From Maribacter aquimaris (lineage in GTDB: Bacteria; Bacteroidota; Bacteroidia; Flavobacteriales; Flavobacteriaceae): a stretch of 64,000 nucleotides of DNA. This document shows, one piece after another, positions 34,619 to 44,398 of this stretch. Every line of letters starts with the position of its first letter. Within the stretch, counting starts at the first letter, position 1. Where the stretch lies: the NCBI RefSeq assembly GCF_014596745.1, contig NZ_JABTCF010000009.1:1-64000 (forward strand). The letters are read 5' to 3'. Made by a program: the position numbers and the translations under genes. The notes below the pieces were generated by a model. That model was not told the DNA's origin and searched no databases. It was given only the letters and a program-made list of their open reading frames with translations.

Positions 34619-35509
34619 TTATTCTATATTGGTATAATATAGACTTTTTATGATACCATCTGAAAGTCCGATTTTCGGTACATGGATTTTTTTGGCCCCA
34701 CTCCATTTGGCCGCCATCAAAAAGATACGTGTTGCCGGAATGATTACATCGGCCCTATCGGTATTGAGTCCCAATTCCGAAATCCTATCCTCATAACTCA
34801 GGCTGTTCAAAAAATTATATTGCGCATTCAACCAAACGTAGGATAAATGCTCCCCTTCTTTTCTTCCCGACATTTTATGAAGCTTATTGATGTTGCCCCC
34901 AGAACCAATAATCGTAATTTTTTCGGTATCGGAAGTATTCAACTTAACCCAATCCTGTAGTTTTTTCCAAGTGGCCTCACCTACCATATTGTTCAGCAAA
35001 CGTACCGTCCCCAATTTAAAGGATTTTGATGTTTTTATCATGCCTTCGTTAAAAACCGTAAATTCCGTGCTTCCCCCACCAACATCGATATAAAGGTATG
35101 CTTGGTCTTTTTGTATGAGTTGTTTCAAATCCGTGGACGCAATAATTTCAGCCTCACGCTTACCATCTATCAATTCAATCTTAATACCCGCCTCCTTATG
35201 GATTTTCTGAATGATTTCCATGCCATTATTGGCCTCCCGCATGGCAGAAGTTGCACAGGCCATATATTTTTCAACCCGATTAACCTCCATCAACAATTGA
35301 AATGCCTTCATTGATTTTATGATTCGCTCAGCATTGTCTTCCGAGATTTCCCCAACGGTAAACGAATCTTCCCCGAGCCGGACAGGCACACGCACCAACT
35401 CACTTTTGGTGAATACGGTCTTTTTACCTTTTTCCTCTATTACATTATTAATGAGCAACCTTATGGCATTCGACCCTATGTCGATGGCTGCGAATTTTCG
35501 AACTTTCAA
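34619..35509 (-). CDS. Ppx/GppA family exopolyphosphatase
   Basis: 296 aa, the short form without a C-terminal HD domain. ASKHA-fold phosphatases of this family remove terminal phosphates from polyphosphate or pppGpp. It shows FAAIDIGSNAIRLLI, ATSAMREANNG, YLYIDVGGGSTEFTVF and IIGSGGNI. It begins 11 nt after ppk1 on the same strand, which favours polyphosphate over pppGpp as substrate. It is the last gene of sixA-ppk1-ppx. Confidence 0.93.
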   Translation of the reverse strand: MKVRKFAAIDIGSNAIRLLINNVIEEKGKKTVFTKSELVRVPVRLGEDSFTVGEISEDNAERIIKSMKAFQLLMEVNRVEKYMACATSAMREANNGMEIIQKIHKEAGIKIELIDGKREAEIIASTDLKQLIQKDQAYLYIDVGGGSTEFTVFNEGMIKTSKSFKLGTVRLLNNMVGEATWKKLQDWVKLNTSDTEKITIIGSGGNINKLHKMSGRKEGEHLSYVWLNAQYNFLNSLSYEDRISELGLNTDRADVIIPATRIFLMAAKWSGAKKIHVPKIGLSDGIIKSLYYTNIE

Positions 35510-35520
35510 TAGCTAGTAAA

Positions 35521-37599
35521 TTAAGAATTAAACTTTTCTGCATAATAATCGTACAGCGCAAATTGGGAACGCACTTTGGGTTTGTTGTTCTTTCGATAGG
35601 CATTGTCCTGTTTTTCGGAAAAGATACGGGCCTTCACATTATCGCTCCAACAGATCTCAAAGGCATCGATCAATTCCTGTTTGATATCCTCGTCATAAAT
35701 AGGACAACCTACTTCTACCCTATTCATTAAATTACGGGTCATCCAATCGGCCGAGGAGATAAAAACCTTGGGACCATCTTCATGGGCAAAAATGAAAACC
35801 CTGGGATGCTCCAGAAATTTATCCACCACACTGATGGCCTCAATATTCTCGCTCATGCCCTTGACTCCGGGAACCAAACAACAGATCCCCCTTATAATCA
35901 ATTGTATTTTCACCCCTGCATTACTCGCCTCATACAGTTTGTCAACCATTTTATAGGATGTTAAACTGTTCATCTTTATTTTAATATACGCTTCTTTTCC
36001 CGCCTTCGCATTGGCAATTTCGTCGTCGATCAATTTTATAAAATAGGACTTGGTATAATGTGGAGACACCACCAGATGCTTGTACTTGTTTATTTTATAA
36101 GGTGTATCAAAGAAATCGAACACCTTGTTCAACTCCCTTAAAATAGGGGCATGGGCTGTAAAAAGGGTATAATCGGTATATATTCGGGCTGTTGCTTCAT
36201 TAAAATTACCTGTACTTATAAAGCCATATCGTTTTATCCCATTTTCTTCTTCCCTTTCAATCACGCATATTTTACTATGTACTTTTAACCCTGGAACCCC
36301 AAAGATAAGTTTCACGCCTTCTGCCTGTAATTGTTCTGCATATTCTATGTTGGCCTGTTCATCAAAACGTGCCCTCAATTCGATCTGCATGGTTACTTGC
36401 TTGCCATTTTTAACAGCATTGACCAATGATGCCGCCACTTGGGAGTCGGCCGCAAGGCGGTACACCGTAATTTTTATACTCCGGACCTTGGGATCCAAGG
36501 CAGCTTCCCGCAAAAATTTGATTACATATGAAAAGGTGTGGTAGGGCGTATATTGCAAATAGTCCTTTTTGGCTATCCTTTCAAAAAGACTACCTTCCAT
36601 ACTGAGGCCTTTTACTGGAAGGGGCGTTATTTTCCCATACATTAAATCCTCCCTGCCCAGACTTGGGAACCCCATATAATCACGACGGTTATGATAACGC
36701 CCGCCTGGAATCACACTGTCAATGTCCTCAATATCCATTTTTTCCTTAAGAAACTGTAACGTGTCCTTACCAATCCTATTATCATACACAAAACGAACGG
36801 GATCACTGATTTTTCGACCTTCGACACTCAATGAAATCTTCTCAATAAAACTTTTACTTAGATCGCTATCGATATCCAACTCCGCATCCCGGGTTATCTT
36901 TATCATATGTGCCGTAATCGATTCAAAAGAAAACATGGTAAAGATATTCCGCAGAGAATACCGGATCAAATCATCAAGAATAATAATATAATCCTTATTG
37001 TCGATTTTTGGCAAAACCACAAAGCGATCTATTCCTTTCGGAATTTCAATAAGGGCATATTTGACATTCTTTGTACCTTTTGCCTCTCCCTCTTCTGGAA
37101 TCAATACCATTTTCACAGCAAGGTATGCTGCGGTGTCCTTCAAAGTTGGGAATTCGGTAAGGTCATTCAAAATAATCGTCATGAGTACCGGACTCACCTT
37201 TTGGGTGAAATATGATTTTATGAATTCTTCATGCGCCTCACTTACATGGGTCTCATCAATCTGAAAAATATTCTGGGCCTCAAGTTCCTTTCGTATCTGC
37301 TTTAATATATTGAGACTCTTTTCCTGTTGCTTGATAACAACATTGGTTATTTCGGCCAATAGGTCCTTTGCGGTTTGCCCCCCTAATTCACTTTTTCCGG
37401 TTTTGCCCGCTTGGACAATACGTTTTACTGTGGCGTAACGCACTTTAAAGAACTCATCCAAATTATTGGAAAAAATACCTACAAAACGAAGACGCTCAAT
37501 CAGTGGTACATTTTTATCCGCACTTTCCTGCAGCACCCTTTCATTAAAACTCAACCAGCTAATTTCCCGGTTTATATATTGATTCTTAAGCTTTATCAT
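35521..37599 (-). CDS. ppk1: Polyphosphate kinase 1
   Basis: 692 aa. It forms long-chain polyphosphate from ATP through a phosphohistidine. The N-terminal helical domain (REISWLSFNERVLQESAD), the phospholipase-D-like core with VHSKICVIER (the catalytic His), FISTGNFNEATARIYTDY, and the C-terminal SADWMTRNLMNRVEVGCPI are intact. Its start shares a base with the sixA stop (TAATG). ppx follows after 11 nt, so synthesis and breakdown enzymes are made from the same message. Confidence 0.96.
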   Translation of the reverse strand: MIKLKNQYINREISWLSFNERVLQESADKNVPLIERLRFVGIFSNNLDEFFKVRYATVKRIVQAGKTGKSELGGQTAKDLLAEITNVVIKQQEKSLNILKQIRKELEAQNIFQIDETHVSEAHEEFIKSYFTQKVSPVLMTIILNDLTEFPTLKDTAAYLAVKMVLIPEEGEAKGTKNVKYALIEIPKGIDRFVVLPKIDNKDYIIILDDLIRYSLRNIFTMFSFESITAHMIKITRDAELDIDSDLSKSFIEKISLSVEGRKISDPVRFVYDNRIGKDTLQFLKEKMDIEDIDSVIPGGRYHNRRDYMGFPSLGREDLMYGKITPLPVKGLSMEGSLFERIAKKDYLQYTPYHTFSYVIKFLREAALDPKVRSIKITVYRLAADSQVAASLVNAVKNGKQVTMQIELRARFDEQANIEYAEQLQAEGVKLIFGVPGLKVHSKICVIEREEENGIKRYGFISTGNFNEATARIYTDYTLFTAHAPILRELNKVFDFFDTPYKINKYKHLVVSPHYTKSYFIKLIDDEIANAKAGKEAYIKIKMNSLTSYKMVDKLYEASNAGVKIQLIIRGICCLVPGVKGMSENIEAISVVDKFLEHPRVFIFAHEDGPKVFISSADWMTRNLMNRVEVGCPIYDEDIKQELIDAFEICWSDNVKARIFSEKQDNAYRKNNKPKVRSQFALYDYYAEKFNS

Positions 37600-38084
37600 T
37601 ATTTTAAGTGTTTAGGGAAAATAATATTCGATGTAATTCCCGATCCAACGTCATTCCAATTATCGATTTCAAAGGTCATATGAACCAAACCGCTAGTGGG
37701 AACGTTGTCTATGTATTGACTACCCAAGCTATTTGCAAGATGGGTAAAAGCGTGGTTATGTCCAAATAACATGACCGTATTAAGGGAGTTATCCATTTTC
37801 TTAATAAACCGCATAACCTCATCCCCCGAAAAATCGTAGAGCTCGTTGGAAATCCCAAATTGACCCAAAGGATACTCAAGTTTTCTTAAAAAAATAAGAC
37901 AGGTGTGCATGGCCCTAATGGCCGGACTCGAAAAAATCACGTCAGGCAATATCCCCGTCCTATCAAAAGCCTCAACCACCAAATGACCATCGGCAATGCC
38001 CCTTGGCAATAAGGGGCGGTCCTTATCATTTACGGAATATTCCCATGAGGATTTACCATGCCTCACCAAAACAATTTGTTTCAT
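37599..38084 (-). CDS. SixA-type histidine phosphatase
   Basis: 161 aa. The RHG motif (VRHGKSSWE, His9) and second histidine (FGHNHAFTHL) place it in the histidine phosphatase superfamily; it is closest to SixA, which removes phosphate from histidine-phosphorylated proteins in E. coli. Here it is the first gene of a unit with ppk1, an enzyme with a phosphohistidine intermediate, and ppx. Whether it acts on Ppk1, on polyphosphate-related substrates, or on another protein is unknown. Confidence 0.88.
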   Translation of the reverse strand: MKQIVLVRHGKSSWEYSVNDKDRPLLPRGIADGHLVVEAFDRTGILPDVIFSSPAIRAMHTCLIFLRKLEYPLGQFGISNELYDFSGDEVMRFIKKMDNSLNTVMLFGHNHAFTHLANSLGSQYIDNVPTSGLVHMTFEIDNWNDVGSGITSNIIFPKHLK

Positions 38085-38165
38085 TTACCTATTCGATTTA
38101 ATTGAATCCAATAAAGTTAAACAATCAACAAAAGTATACCGTAAAAAGTCAAGGTAATATTTGGA

Positions 38166-38813
38166 TTATGGAGCCAAGCGTTCGATTTTCCAATCAAAAT
38201 CCTCCTGCAGGACAAATCGGATCCTATCGTGCAATCGGTTAGGACGACCTTGCCAAAACTCAATGGAAACCGGTCGCACCAAATACCCTCCCCAATACTT
38301 GGGACGTGGAATATCCTTTCCTGTATATTGTTCTTCCAGCTCTTTTAAACCATCCTCCAAAACCTCCCTCGAAGCTATAACCTCACTTTGATGGGAAACG
38401 ATAGCCCCTAACTTACTCCCATCGGGTCGGGATTCAAAATAACCATCGGACAGGTTTTCCGAGATTTTTTCAGCAGTCCCCTTGATGATTACCTGACGCT
38501 CCATGGAATGCCAAAAAAACGAAAGGCACACATGTGGGTTTGCCGCAATGGCCTTGCCCTTTTCACTCGCATAGTTGGTATAAAAAATGAAACCTTCGTA
38601 CGTGTATCGTTTTAAAAGCACAACACGACTTTTGGGGTACCCATCAAGTCCGATTGTTGAAACGGTCATCGAATTAGCCTCATCGACCGTATTGGAAGCC
38701 TCTACCTCATAAAACCACTTTTGAAACAGCTCCATGGGGTTATCCGAGATTGCATCTTCCAAAAGGGCGCTTTTTTCGTAGGATTTCCTATAATTACTTA
38801 AATCTTTTTCCAT
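38166..38813 (-). CDS. pdxH: Pyridoxamine 5'-phosphate oxidase
   Basis: 215 aa from ATG at 38813. FMN enzyme making pyridoxal 5'-phosphate from the pyridoxine or pyridoxamine phosphate. Motifs include SNTVDEANSMTVSTIGLDG, SRVVLLKRYTYEGFIFYTNY, KGKAIAANPHVCLSFFW and the C-terminal RPVSIEFWQGRPNRLHDR. A longer frame would start with ten residues of poor likeness. It is a single gene 81 nt upstream of sixA. Confidence 0.95.
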   Translation of the reverse strand: MEKDLSNYRKSYEKSALLEDAISDNPMELFQKWFYEVEASNTVDEANSMTVSTIGLDGYPKSRVVLLKRYTYEGFIFYTNYASEKGKAIAANPHVCLSFFWHSMERQVIIKGTAEKISENLSDGYFESRPDGSKLGAIVSHQSEVIASREVLEDGLKELEEQYTGKDIPRPKYWGGYLVRPVSIEFWQGRPNRLHDRIRFVLQEDFDWKIERLAP

Positions 38814-38951
38814 TGTATCGTAATCTAAAAGCAAGATATACAAAGTTCCTTAAAAGATTGGTAAAAGGGAAGGCTTCCGATGTATTTATTACGAATTATC
38901 CAGAGATAAAACAGCCCACCCTAAAAAACAACGCATCAATGACAGTTTCAT

Positions 38952-39455
38952 TTAAGGAACCACCTTTTCAAAGGTCATTTGCGTAGGTACGGGAGCATCC
39001 GCTGGGTAAGAAATATAATACAATGTCAGTTCATCATCCGCGATTCTAAATTTATTACCATAAGCTTCCCCGCCCAACCTAGTGGTCTCCGGGTCTGGTT
39101 TAAACCCTTCTTCCCAAGAGGTATTGGCCACTGCTTTTATAAAAAGGCTATCACCCCTTACCTTATAACTACCGACATTCTCGGATGAACCGATAATCGC
39201 TTCAGGGTTTTCATCCTCAAACCCATAAAAATCAACGCGATATGAATACGTTTTATCCGAATCGAACGTATAGGTCGTTTTTACATCAAAATATCGTAAA
39301 TCGGTGTTGGTTACACCACTTGGAACAACATCGGTCCTACTCCAGGCACCTATGATTGCAGACTCAAGAAGATCCACGGCAACGGCATTCTCCTTTTCAC
39401 AAGAGCCTAAAAGAAAAAATAAAGTAAAAGCAATCGAAAAGCGCTTAATCCGCAT
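38952..39455 (-). CDS. Hypothetical lipoprotein, lipocalin-like
   Basis: 167 aa. Signal peptide with lipobox LLGSC (Cys19) followed by EKEN. The rest is beta-rich, with the GAWSRTD...TYTFDSDKTYSYRVDFYG pattern seen in lipocalin-like outer membrane lipoproteins of Bacteroidota. No function is known. It lies 55 nt after rnz on the same strand. Confidence 0.78.
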   Translation of the reverse strand: MRIKRFSIAFTLFFLLGSCEKENAVAVDLLESAIIGAWSRTDVVPSGVTNTDLRYFDVKTTYTFDSDKTYSYRVDFYGFEDENPEAIIGSSENVGSYKVRGDSLFIKAVANTSWEEGFKPDPETTRLGGEAYGNKFRIADDELTLYYISYPADAPVPTQMTFEKVVP

Positions 39456-39510
39456 TACAGGTTTTCTAGATAGATACCTTTTTTTACAAGAGTTGCGTAA
39501 TTACCCCCAA

Positions 39511-40416
39511 TTACATCTCGAACACCTTTCCGTCATCGGCCAAAGCCACGTTGGGAAATATCTCCATTGCTTCCTCCCTGAAAAGGTCAATAGTCTTATA
39601 CCGTGTGGAATAGTGTCCTAAAATCAACATGCCCACATTGGCTTTTAGGGCAATGGTTGCAGCTTCCTTGGCTGTTGCATGCTTGGTTCTTTCAGACAAA
39701 TGTCCCTCAGAATCCAAAAAAGTGGACTCGTGATACAAAACGTCGACTTCCTGTATTTGCCCAATAATTTCAGGGAAGAAACTTGTGTCACTGCAAAACG
39801 CATAGCTTTTGGGTTTTGGGGGGTCGAATGTCAGTAAAGTATTGGATAACCGTGTACCATCATTCAAGGTGATATCCTTTCCGTTTTTGATATTCTGAAA
39901 ATAGCACTTGTCTATTTTGTATTGGGCAACGGCGCTTACATTGAGCTTTCGTTCCCCCAATTTTTCCTTAAAAAGAAAACCGTTGGTGTAGACCCTGTGG
40001 TTCAAAGGAATGGTTTCAACCGTTATTTTATCATCCTCAAAAAGGAGTTCGGGTTCCTTTGATGTCAATTCATGAAAAAGCAAAGGGTAATTTGTCCACG
40101 AATCACCCAATTTCAACAACAAAGTGATCGCTTCTTTAATTCCTTTGGGGCCATAGACATGCAATTCCTTGTCCCTTCCCAAAAGTCGAAAAGTGGAAAT
40201 CAATCCTGGCAACCCAAAAAAATGATCGCCATGGAGGTGTGAAATAAAAATATGGTTGATCCTGGAAAATTTAACCTTATGCTTACGTAGTTGTACCTGT
40301 GTCCCCTCCCCACAATCGATCAAAAACATATGGTTCTTGATTTCCAATACCTGTGAAGTCGGGTTTGTTAACGTACGTGGGGTCGCAGCATAACAACCCA
40401 AGATCTGTAGTTTCAT
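39511..40416 (-). CDS. rnz: Ribonuclease Z
   Basis: 301 aa metallo-beta-lactamase-fold tRNA 3'-processing endonuclease. It has the zinc motif ISHLHGDHFFGLPG, the family's CGEGTQVQLR and HTF-like loop, CSDTSFF, YHESTFL and the C-terminal GHYSTRYK. Length fits the short bacterial form. Genes pyrR, pyrB and the STAS-like gene lie upstream on the same strand, 74 nt away. Confidence 0.95.
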   Translation of the reverse strand: MKLQILGCYAATPRTLTNPTSQVLEIKNHMFLIDCGEGTQVQLRKHKVKFSRINHIFISHLHGDHFFGLPGLISTFRLLGRDKELHVYGPKGIKEAITLLLKLGDSWTNYPLLFHELTSKEPELLFEDDKITVETIPLNHRVYTNGFLFKEKLGERKLNVSAVAQYKIDKCYFQNIKNGKDITLNDGTRLSNTLLTFDPPKPKSYAFCSDTSFFPEIIGQIQEVDVLYHESTFLDSEGHLSERTKHATAKEAATIALKANVGMLILGHYSTRYKTIDLFREEAMEIFPNVALADDGKVFEM

Positions 40417-40490
40417 GAAAATGGAAATTAATAGGTTAAAGATTGTAATTGATACAACCCTATGAAGGAATCATGTTTCATTATGGCTTT

Positions 40491-40823
40491 TCAGAGATCA
40501 AGATCCCTTTCTATTTCTTCCATTTCGATAATATCCTTGGCTTCCCGTATGGTGGGCACCACGGATAATTCTTCGGGAACTTCGTCAAAAGAAACTTTAT
40601 CGGTCACCAATACAAATGATTTTTTTGTATCCCTATGCCTGTTTGAAATAGGCAAAAATTCCAAAATATCACCTGAAGAAAGCTTTGAGAATGAAAACAG
40701 GTTAATAATGATATTATCGTTTTTTATCTTGTTGTAACCCGATTCAAGATTCTTTAAAAATTCCTGAATTGAAATATTCTCTTGAAATACGATGGTTGTA
40801 GTACCCTCTTTATCAAATATCAT
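40491..40823 (-). CDS. Small STAS-like protein in the pyr cluster
   Basis: 110 aa, soluble. A beta-alpha order (TTIVFQENISIQEFLKNLES, DNIIINLFSF, KKSFVLVTDKVSFDEVPEE and VVPTIREAKDIIEMEEIERDL) suggests the STAS fold of anti-sigma factor antagonists, though no phosphorylatable Ser stands out. Such proteins next to rnz in flavobacteria have at times been labelled ribonuclease Z; nothing in this one supports that. It starts 5 nt after pyrB. Function unknown. Confidence 0.8.
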   Translation of the reverse strand: MIFDKEGTTTIVFQENISIQEFLKNLESGYNKIKNDNIIINLFSFSKLSSGDILEFLPISNRHRDTKKSFVLVTDKVSFDEVPEELSVVPTIREAKDIIEMEEIERDLDL

Positions 40824-40828
40824 AGGAG

Positions 40829-41755
40829 TTATTTTATTTTTGAGGCCAATAAATAAATCACGGCCATACGTATGGCCACCCCATTTTCAACTTGGTTCAA
40901 TATAATCGATTGTTTTGAATCCGCAACATCACTGGTGATTTCCACCCCACGGTTAATAGGGCCAGGGTGCATGATTACGATTTCTTTGTCCAACGAATCG
41001 AGTAAGGCTTTATTTACACCGAATTGCTGTGTATATTCCCTTGTCGTTGGAAAGTAACTAATATCCAAACGTTCATTCTGTATACGTAGCATATTGGCCA
41101 CATCGCACCAATTCAAAGCTTTTCGCAAATCGGTCTCTACTTCAACCCCCAATGACCCAATATGTTTGGGCATCAATGTTTTTGGCCCACATACCTTCAC
41201 TTGGGCACCTTGCAATTTCAGTGCAAAGATATTGGAGAGCGCCACCCTGGAATGCAGGATATCACCGACGATAACAACTTTCTTCCCTGCAACATCCCCG
41301 AATCTTTCCCGTATTGAAAAAGAATCCAACAAAGCCTGTGTAGGATGCTCATGTGCACCGTCTCCGGCATTGACTATGGCAGCCTTGACATGTTTTGATA
41401 GGAATATACCCGCTCCAGGATTGGGATGCCTCATAACCACCATATCCACTTTCATAGATAGGATATTATTCACGGTATCGATCAAAGTCTCCCCTTTCTT
41501 TACGGAAGACTGGCCTGCAGAGAAATTTATTACATCGGCAGAAAGTCGTTTTTCGGCTAACTCGAACGACAGTCTTGTCCTTGTACTATTTTCGAAAAAT
41601 ATATTGGCTATGGTAATATCACGTAACGAAGGCACCTTCTTAATAGATCGATTGATCACCTCCTTAAATTGATCGGCGGTTTCAAAAATGAGCTGAATAT
41701 CTTTTTCGTTGATATATTTTATACCCAGTAAGTGATTTACACTCAGTTCGCTCAT
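40829..41755 (-). CDS. pyrB: Aspartate carbamoyltransferase catalytic subunit
   Basis: 308 aa. It joins carbamoyl phosphate and aspartate in pyrimidine synthesis. The carbamoyl-phosphate loop FFENSTRTRLSFELAEKRL, VMRHPNPGAG, GDGAHEHPTQALLD and MHPGPINRGVEI are intact. No pyrI regulatory gene follows. It is 3 nt downstream of pyrR, so the two are co-expressed. Confidence 0.96.
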   Translation of the reverse strand: MSELSVNHLLGIKYINEKDIQLIFETADQFKEVINRSIKKVPSLRDITIANIFFENSTRTRLSFELAEKRLSADVINFSAGQSSVKKGETLIDTVNNILSMKVDMVVMRHPNPGAGIFLSKHVKAAIVNAGDGAHEHPTQALLDSFSIRERFGDVAGKKVVIVGDILHSRVALSNIFALKLQGAQVKVCGPKTLMPKHIGSLGVEVETDLRKALNWCDVANMLRIQNERLDISYFPTTREYTQQFGVNKALLDSLDKEIVIMHPGPINRGVEITSDVADSKQSIILNQVENGVAIRMAVIYLLASKIK

Positions 41756-41758
41756 TGC

Positions 41759-42298
41759 TTATTTATTTATCAGATAGATTTGGTCTTTACCATCATTCTC
41801 TTCCCAAAGCACAACAACTTTTTCATTGTTTATGGCGTCGACCTGTCGTCCCCTATAGGTCGGTTGTATGGGTAGGTGCCTACTGAATCGCCTATCTATC
41901 AAGGTCAATAATTCGATTTCTGAAGGTCGTCCAAAAGATTGAATGGCCGTTAAAGCCGCCCGGATACTTCTTCCGGTATACAGCACATCGTCAATCAAGA
42001 CCACTTTCTTATCCTCGACCAAAAAGTCGATATTGGTCTGATTGGCTTCAAGAGGCTTATCGCCCCTTCTAAAGTCGTCCCTATAGAAGGTTATATCCAG
42101 GAATCCGACTTCAATATGTTTTACTTTATATTCCTCTTTAAGGATTTTGGTAAGTCTTTCGGCCACGAACTTGCCCCTGGGTTGCATCCCGATCAATACC
42201 GTATCGGCAAAATCAAGATGATTTTCAAGTAATTGGCAAGCCAACCTATGTAAGATGATATTAATTTCTTTTGAGGAGAGTAGTACTTTTTGACTCAT
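41759..42298 (-). CDS. pyrR: PyrR, pyr operon regulator/uracil phosphoribosyltransferase
   Basis: 179 aa. The PRPP-binding motif VVLIDDVLYTGRSIRAAL and the family strings LIGMQPRGKFVAERL and LLTLIDRRFSRHLPIQP are present. In Bacillus PyrR binds UMP and attenuates pyr operons via leader RNA; it also makes UMP from uracil. A -7 element TATTTTTG lies at 42325-42332 on the minus strand. The short leader shows no obvious PyrR-binding hairpin, so here it may act mainly as an enzyme. It heads pyrR-pyrB-STAS. Confidence 0.94.
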   Translation of the reverse strand: MSQKVLLSSKEINIILHRLACQLLENHLDFADTVLIGMQPRGKFVAERLTKILKEEYKVKHIEVGFLDITFYRDDFRRGDKPLEANQTNIDFLVEDKKVVLIDDVLYTGRSIRAALTAIQSFGRPSEIELLTLIDRRFSRHLPIQPTYRGRQVDAINNEKVVVLWEENDGKDQIYLINK

Positions 42299-42370
42299 AG
42301 TAGGTCAGCAACACTTTTGTTTGACAAAAATAGGGAATTATTACAAATATTCATTTATAAGAATGAAAAC

Positions 42371-42399
42371 AAAAAAGCCCTGACGATACCGTCAGGGCC
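42371..42399 (-). terminator. rpsA terminator
   Basis: A 9-bp stem GCCCTGACG/CGTCAGGGC with a four-base loop is followed on the minus strand by TTTTTTG, about 43 nt after the rpsA stop. Confidence 0.88.
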
Positions 42400-42441
42400 T
42401 TCGAATCCCTATTTGCATAGGAAAATCAATTAAATAAAAGC

Positions 42442-44280
42442 TTATTTATTTTTGGAATTAGCTTCCATTTTATCCTTCAATGCCTGTAATGCCTCATTAG
42501 CATCCCCTAAAGTAGGTTTAGCCTCATCAGCACTGGCTGCAGCTCTTTTTACTGCGGCTTTTACATTGCGTTGCTCTTCTTCCCTAAAGATAGCGGTATG
42601 ACTGGCAACGACACGTTTGAAGTCTTTATTGAACTCAATGATCTTGAATTCGGCTTCTTCGCCCTTACCTACTTTCTTACCATCCTCTTTTTCCAAGTGA
42701 CGTTGTGGAACGAATGCAGTGATATCCTCGTTAAAGTCAATCGTTGCACCTTTATCTACGATATCGGTGATGGCCGCTTTATGAACGGTACCAACAGCAA
42801 ATTCAGTTTCGTATTTGTCCCAAGGGTTCTCGGTAGTCTGTTTGTGACCTAAACTTAATTTACGTCCTTCAACATCCAATTCCAATACTTCCACTTCCAA
42901 GGTATCACCAACAGCTACAAATTCTGATGGGTGTTTGATTTTCTTGGTCCAAGAAAGATCCGAGATATAGATCAAACCGTCGATTCCTTCTTCCAATTCC
43001 AAGAATACACCGAAATTGGTAAAGTTTCTAACGATTCCTTTATGTTTAGATCCTACAGGGTATTTGGTAGTAATATCGGTCCATGGATCCGGAGTCAATT
43101 GCTTAATGCCCAAGGACATTTTACGATCTTCCCTATCCAATGTCAACACTACAGCCTCTACTTCATCACCGACTTTTACAAAGTCCTGTGCAGAACGCAA
43201 ATGGGTTGACCATGACATTTCAGAAACGTGGATCAATCCTTCAACACCTTCAACAACCTCGATGAATGCACCGTAATCAGCTATAACAACAACCTTTCCT
43301 TTGACTTTGTCACCTATTTTGATGTCTTCGCTCAAGGCATCCCAAGGATGTTTCTCCAATTGCTTAAGACCCAATTGGATTCTTGATTTGTTCTCATCAA
43401 AGTCCAAGATAACGACATTCAATTTCTGATCCAATTCAACAACCTCATTCGGGTGGTTGATCCTGCTCCATGAAAGATCGGTAATATGTACCAGACCATC
43501 AACACCACCAAGATCGATAAAGACTCCGTAAGAAGTAATGTTTTTAACAACACCTTCAAGTACCTGTCCTTTTTCCAACTGGCTAATGATCTCTTTTTTC
43601 TGTTCTTCAATATCAGCCTCGATAAGTGCTTTATGCGAAACTACTACGTTTTTGAATTCGTGGTTGATCTTAACCACTTTGAATTCCATAGTCTTATTGA
43701 CATACTGATCGTAATCCCTAATAGGCTTAACATCGATCTGTGAACCTGGTAAGAAAGCTTCAATACCGAATACATCGACGATCATACCTCCTTTAGTCCT
43801 ACATTTCACGAAACCACTAACGATTTCTTCATTATCATGTGCGGCATTCACCCTATCCCAAGCCATAATGGTTCTGGCCTTTCTATGTGAAAGTACCAAT
43901 TGACCACTTTTATCCTCACGGATATCGATCAACACCTCTACCTTATCACCTACTTTCAGGTCTGGGTTATAACGAAATTCGTTCAACGAAATAACGCCTT
44001 CTGATTTTGCATTGATATCGATAATAGCTTCCCTATCGGTCAAGTACACTACGGTACCTTGTACAACCTCTTCATCCGCTGTATCGACAAAGTTTTCGGC
44101 GACCAATGTTTCAAACTCTTTAAGTTTAGAATCATCAACACGTTCAATGCCTTGTTCGTACTTTTCCCAATTAAAATTTTCTAAAAATTCCTTTGGGTCC
44201 TGTACAGGTGTTTCCACCTTTGTTTCCGGAGTAGCTTCGATAGCTTCCTCTACTGCTTTTGTTTCTTTTTCTTCAGCCAT
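42442..44280 (-). CDS. rpsA: 30S ribosomal protein S1
   Basis: 612 aa from ATG at 44280 (MAEEKETKAVEE). A Glu/Thr-rich N-terminal extension precedes about six S1 OB-fold repeats, clearest in GVVKNITSYGVFIDLGGVDG, GKVVVIADYGAFIEVVEG and GIVRNFTNFGVFLELEEG. S1 binds the 5' part of mRNA on the small subunit, which should matter in Bacteroidota where Shine-Dalgarno sites are weak. It has a perfect promoter and its own terminator, so it is monocistronic. Confidence 0.94.
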   Translation of the reverse strand: MAEEKETKAVEEAIEATPETKVETPVQDPKEFLENFNWEKYEQGIERVDDSKLKEFETLVAENFVDTADEEVVQGTVVYLTDREAIIDINAKSEGVISLNEFRYNPDLKVGDKVEVLIDIREDKSGQLVLSHRKARTIMAWDRVNAAHDNEEIVSGFVKCRTKGGMIVDVFGIEAFLPGSQIDVKPIRDYDQYVNKTMEFKVVKINHEFKNVVVSHKALIEADIEEQKKEIISQLEKGQVLEGVVKNITSYGVFIDLGGVDGLVHITDLSWSRINHPNEVVELDQKLNVVILDFDENKSRIQLGLKQLEKHPWDALSEDIKIGDKVKGKVVVIADYGAFIEVVEGVEGLIHVSEMSWSTHLRSAQDFVKVGDEVEAVVLTLDREDRKMSLGIKQLTPDPWTDITTKYPVGSKHKGIVRNFTNFGVFLELEEGIDGLIYISDLSWTKKIKHPSEFVAVGDTLEVEVLELDVEGRKLSLGHKQTTENPWDKYETEFAVGTVHKAAITDIVDKGATIDFNEDITAFVPQRHLEKEDGKKVGKGEEAEFKIIEFNKDFKRVVASHTAIFREEEQRNVKAAVKRAAASADEAKPTLGDANEALQALKDKMEANSKNK

Positions 44281-44398
44281 TTGCTGATTTAAATTTGTAT
44301 TCCATAGTGCCACAAGAGTTAAACAATTACTACAGAAGATGTTATATGAATTTTTGTTTTCTTCCCCTTTCCTCTTGATTCTCTGTAAAAAAGGAGTG

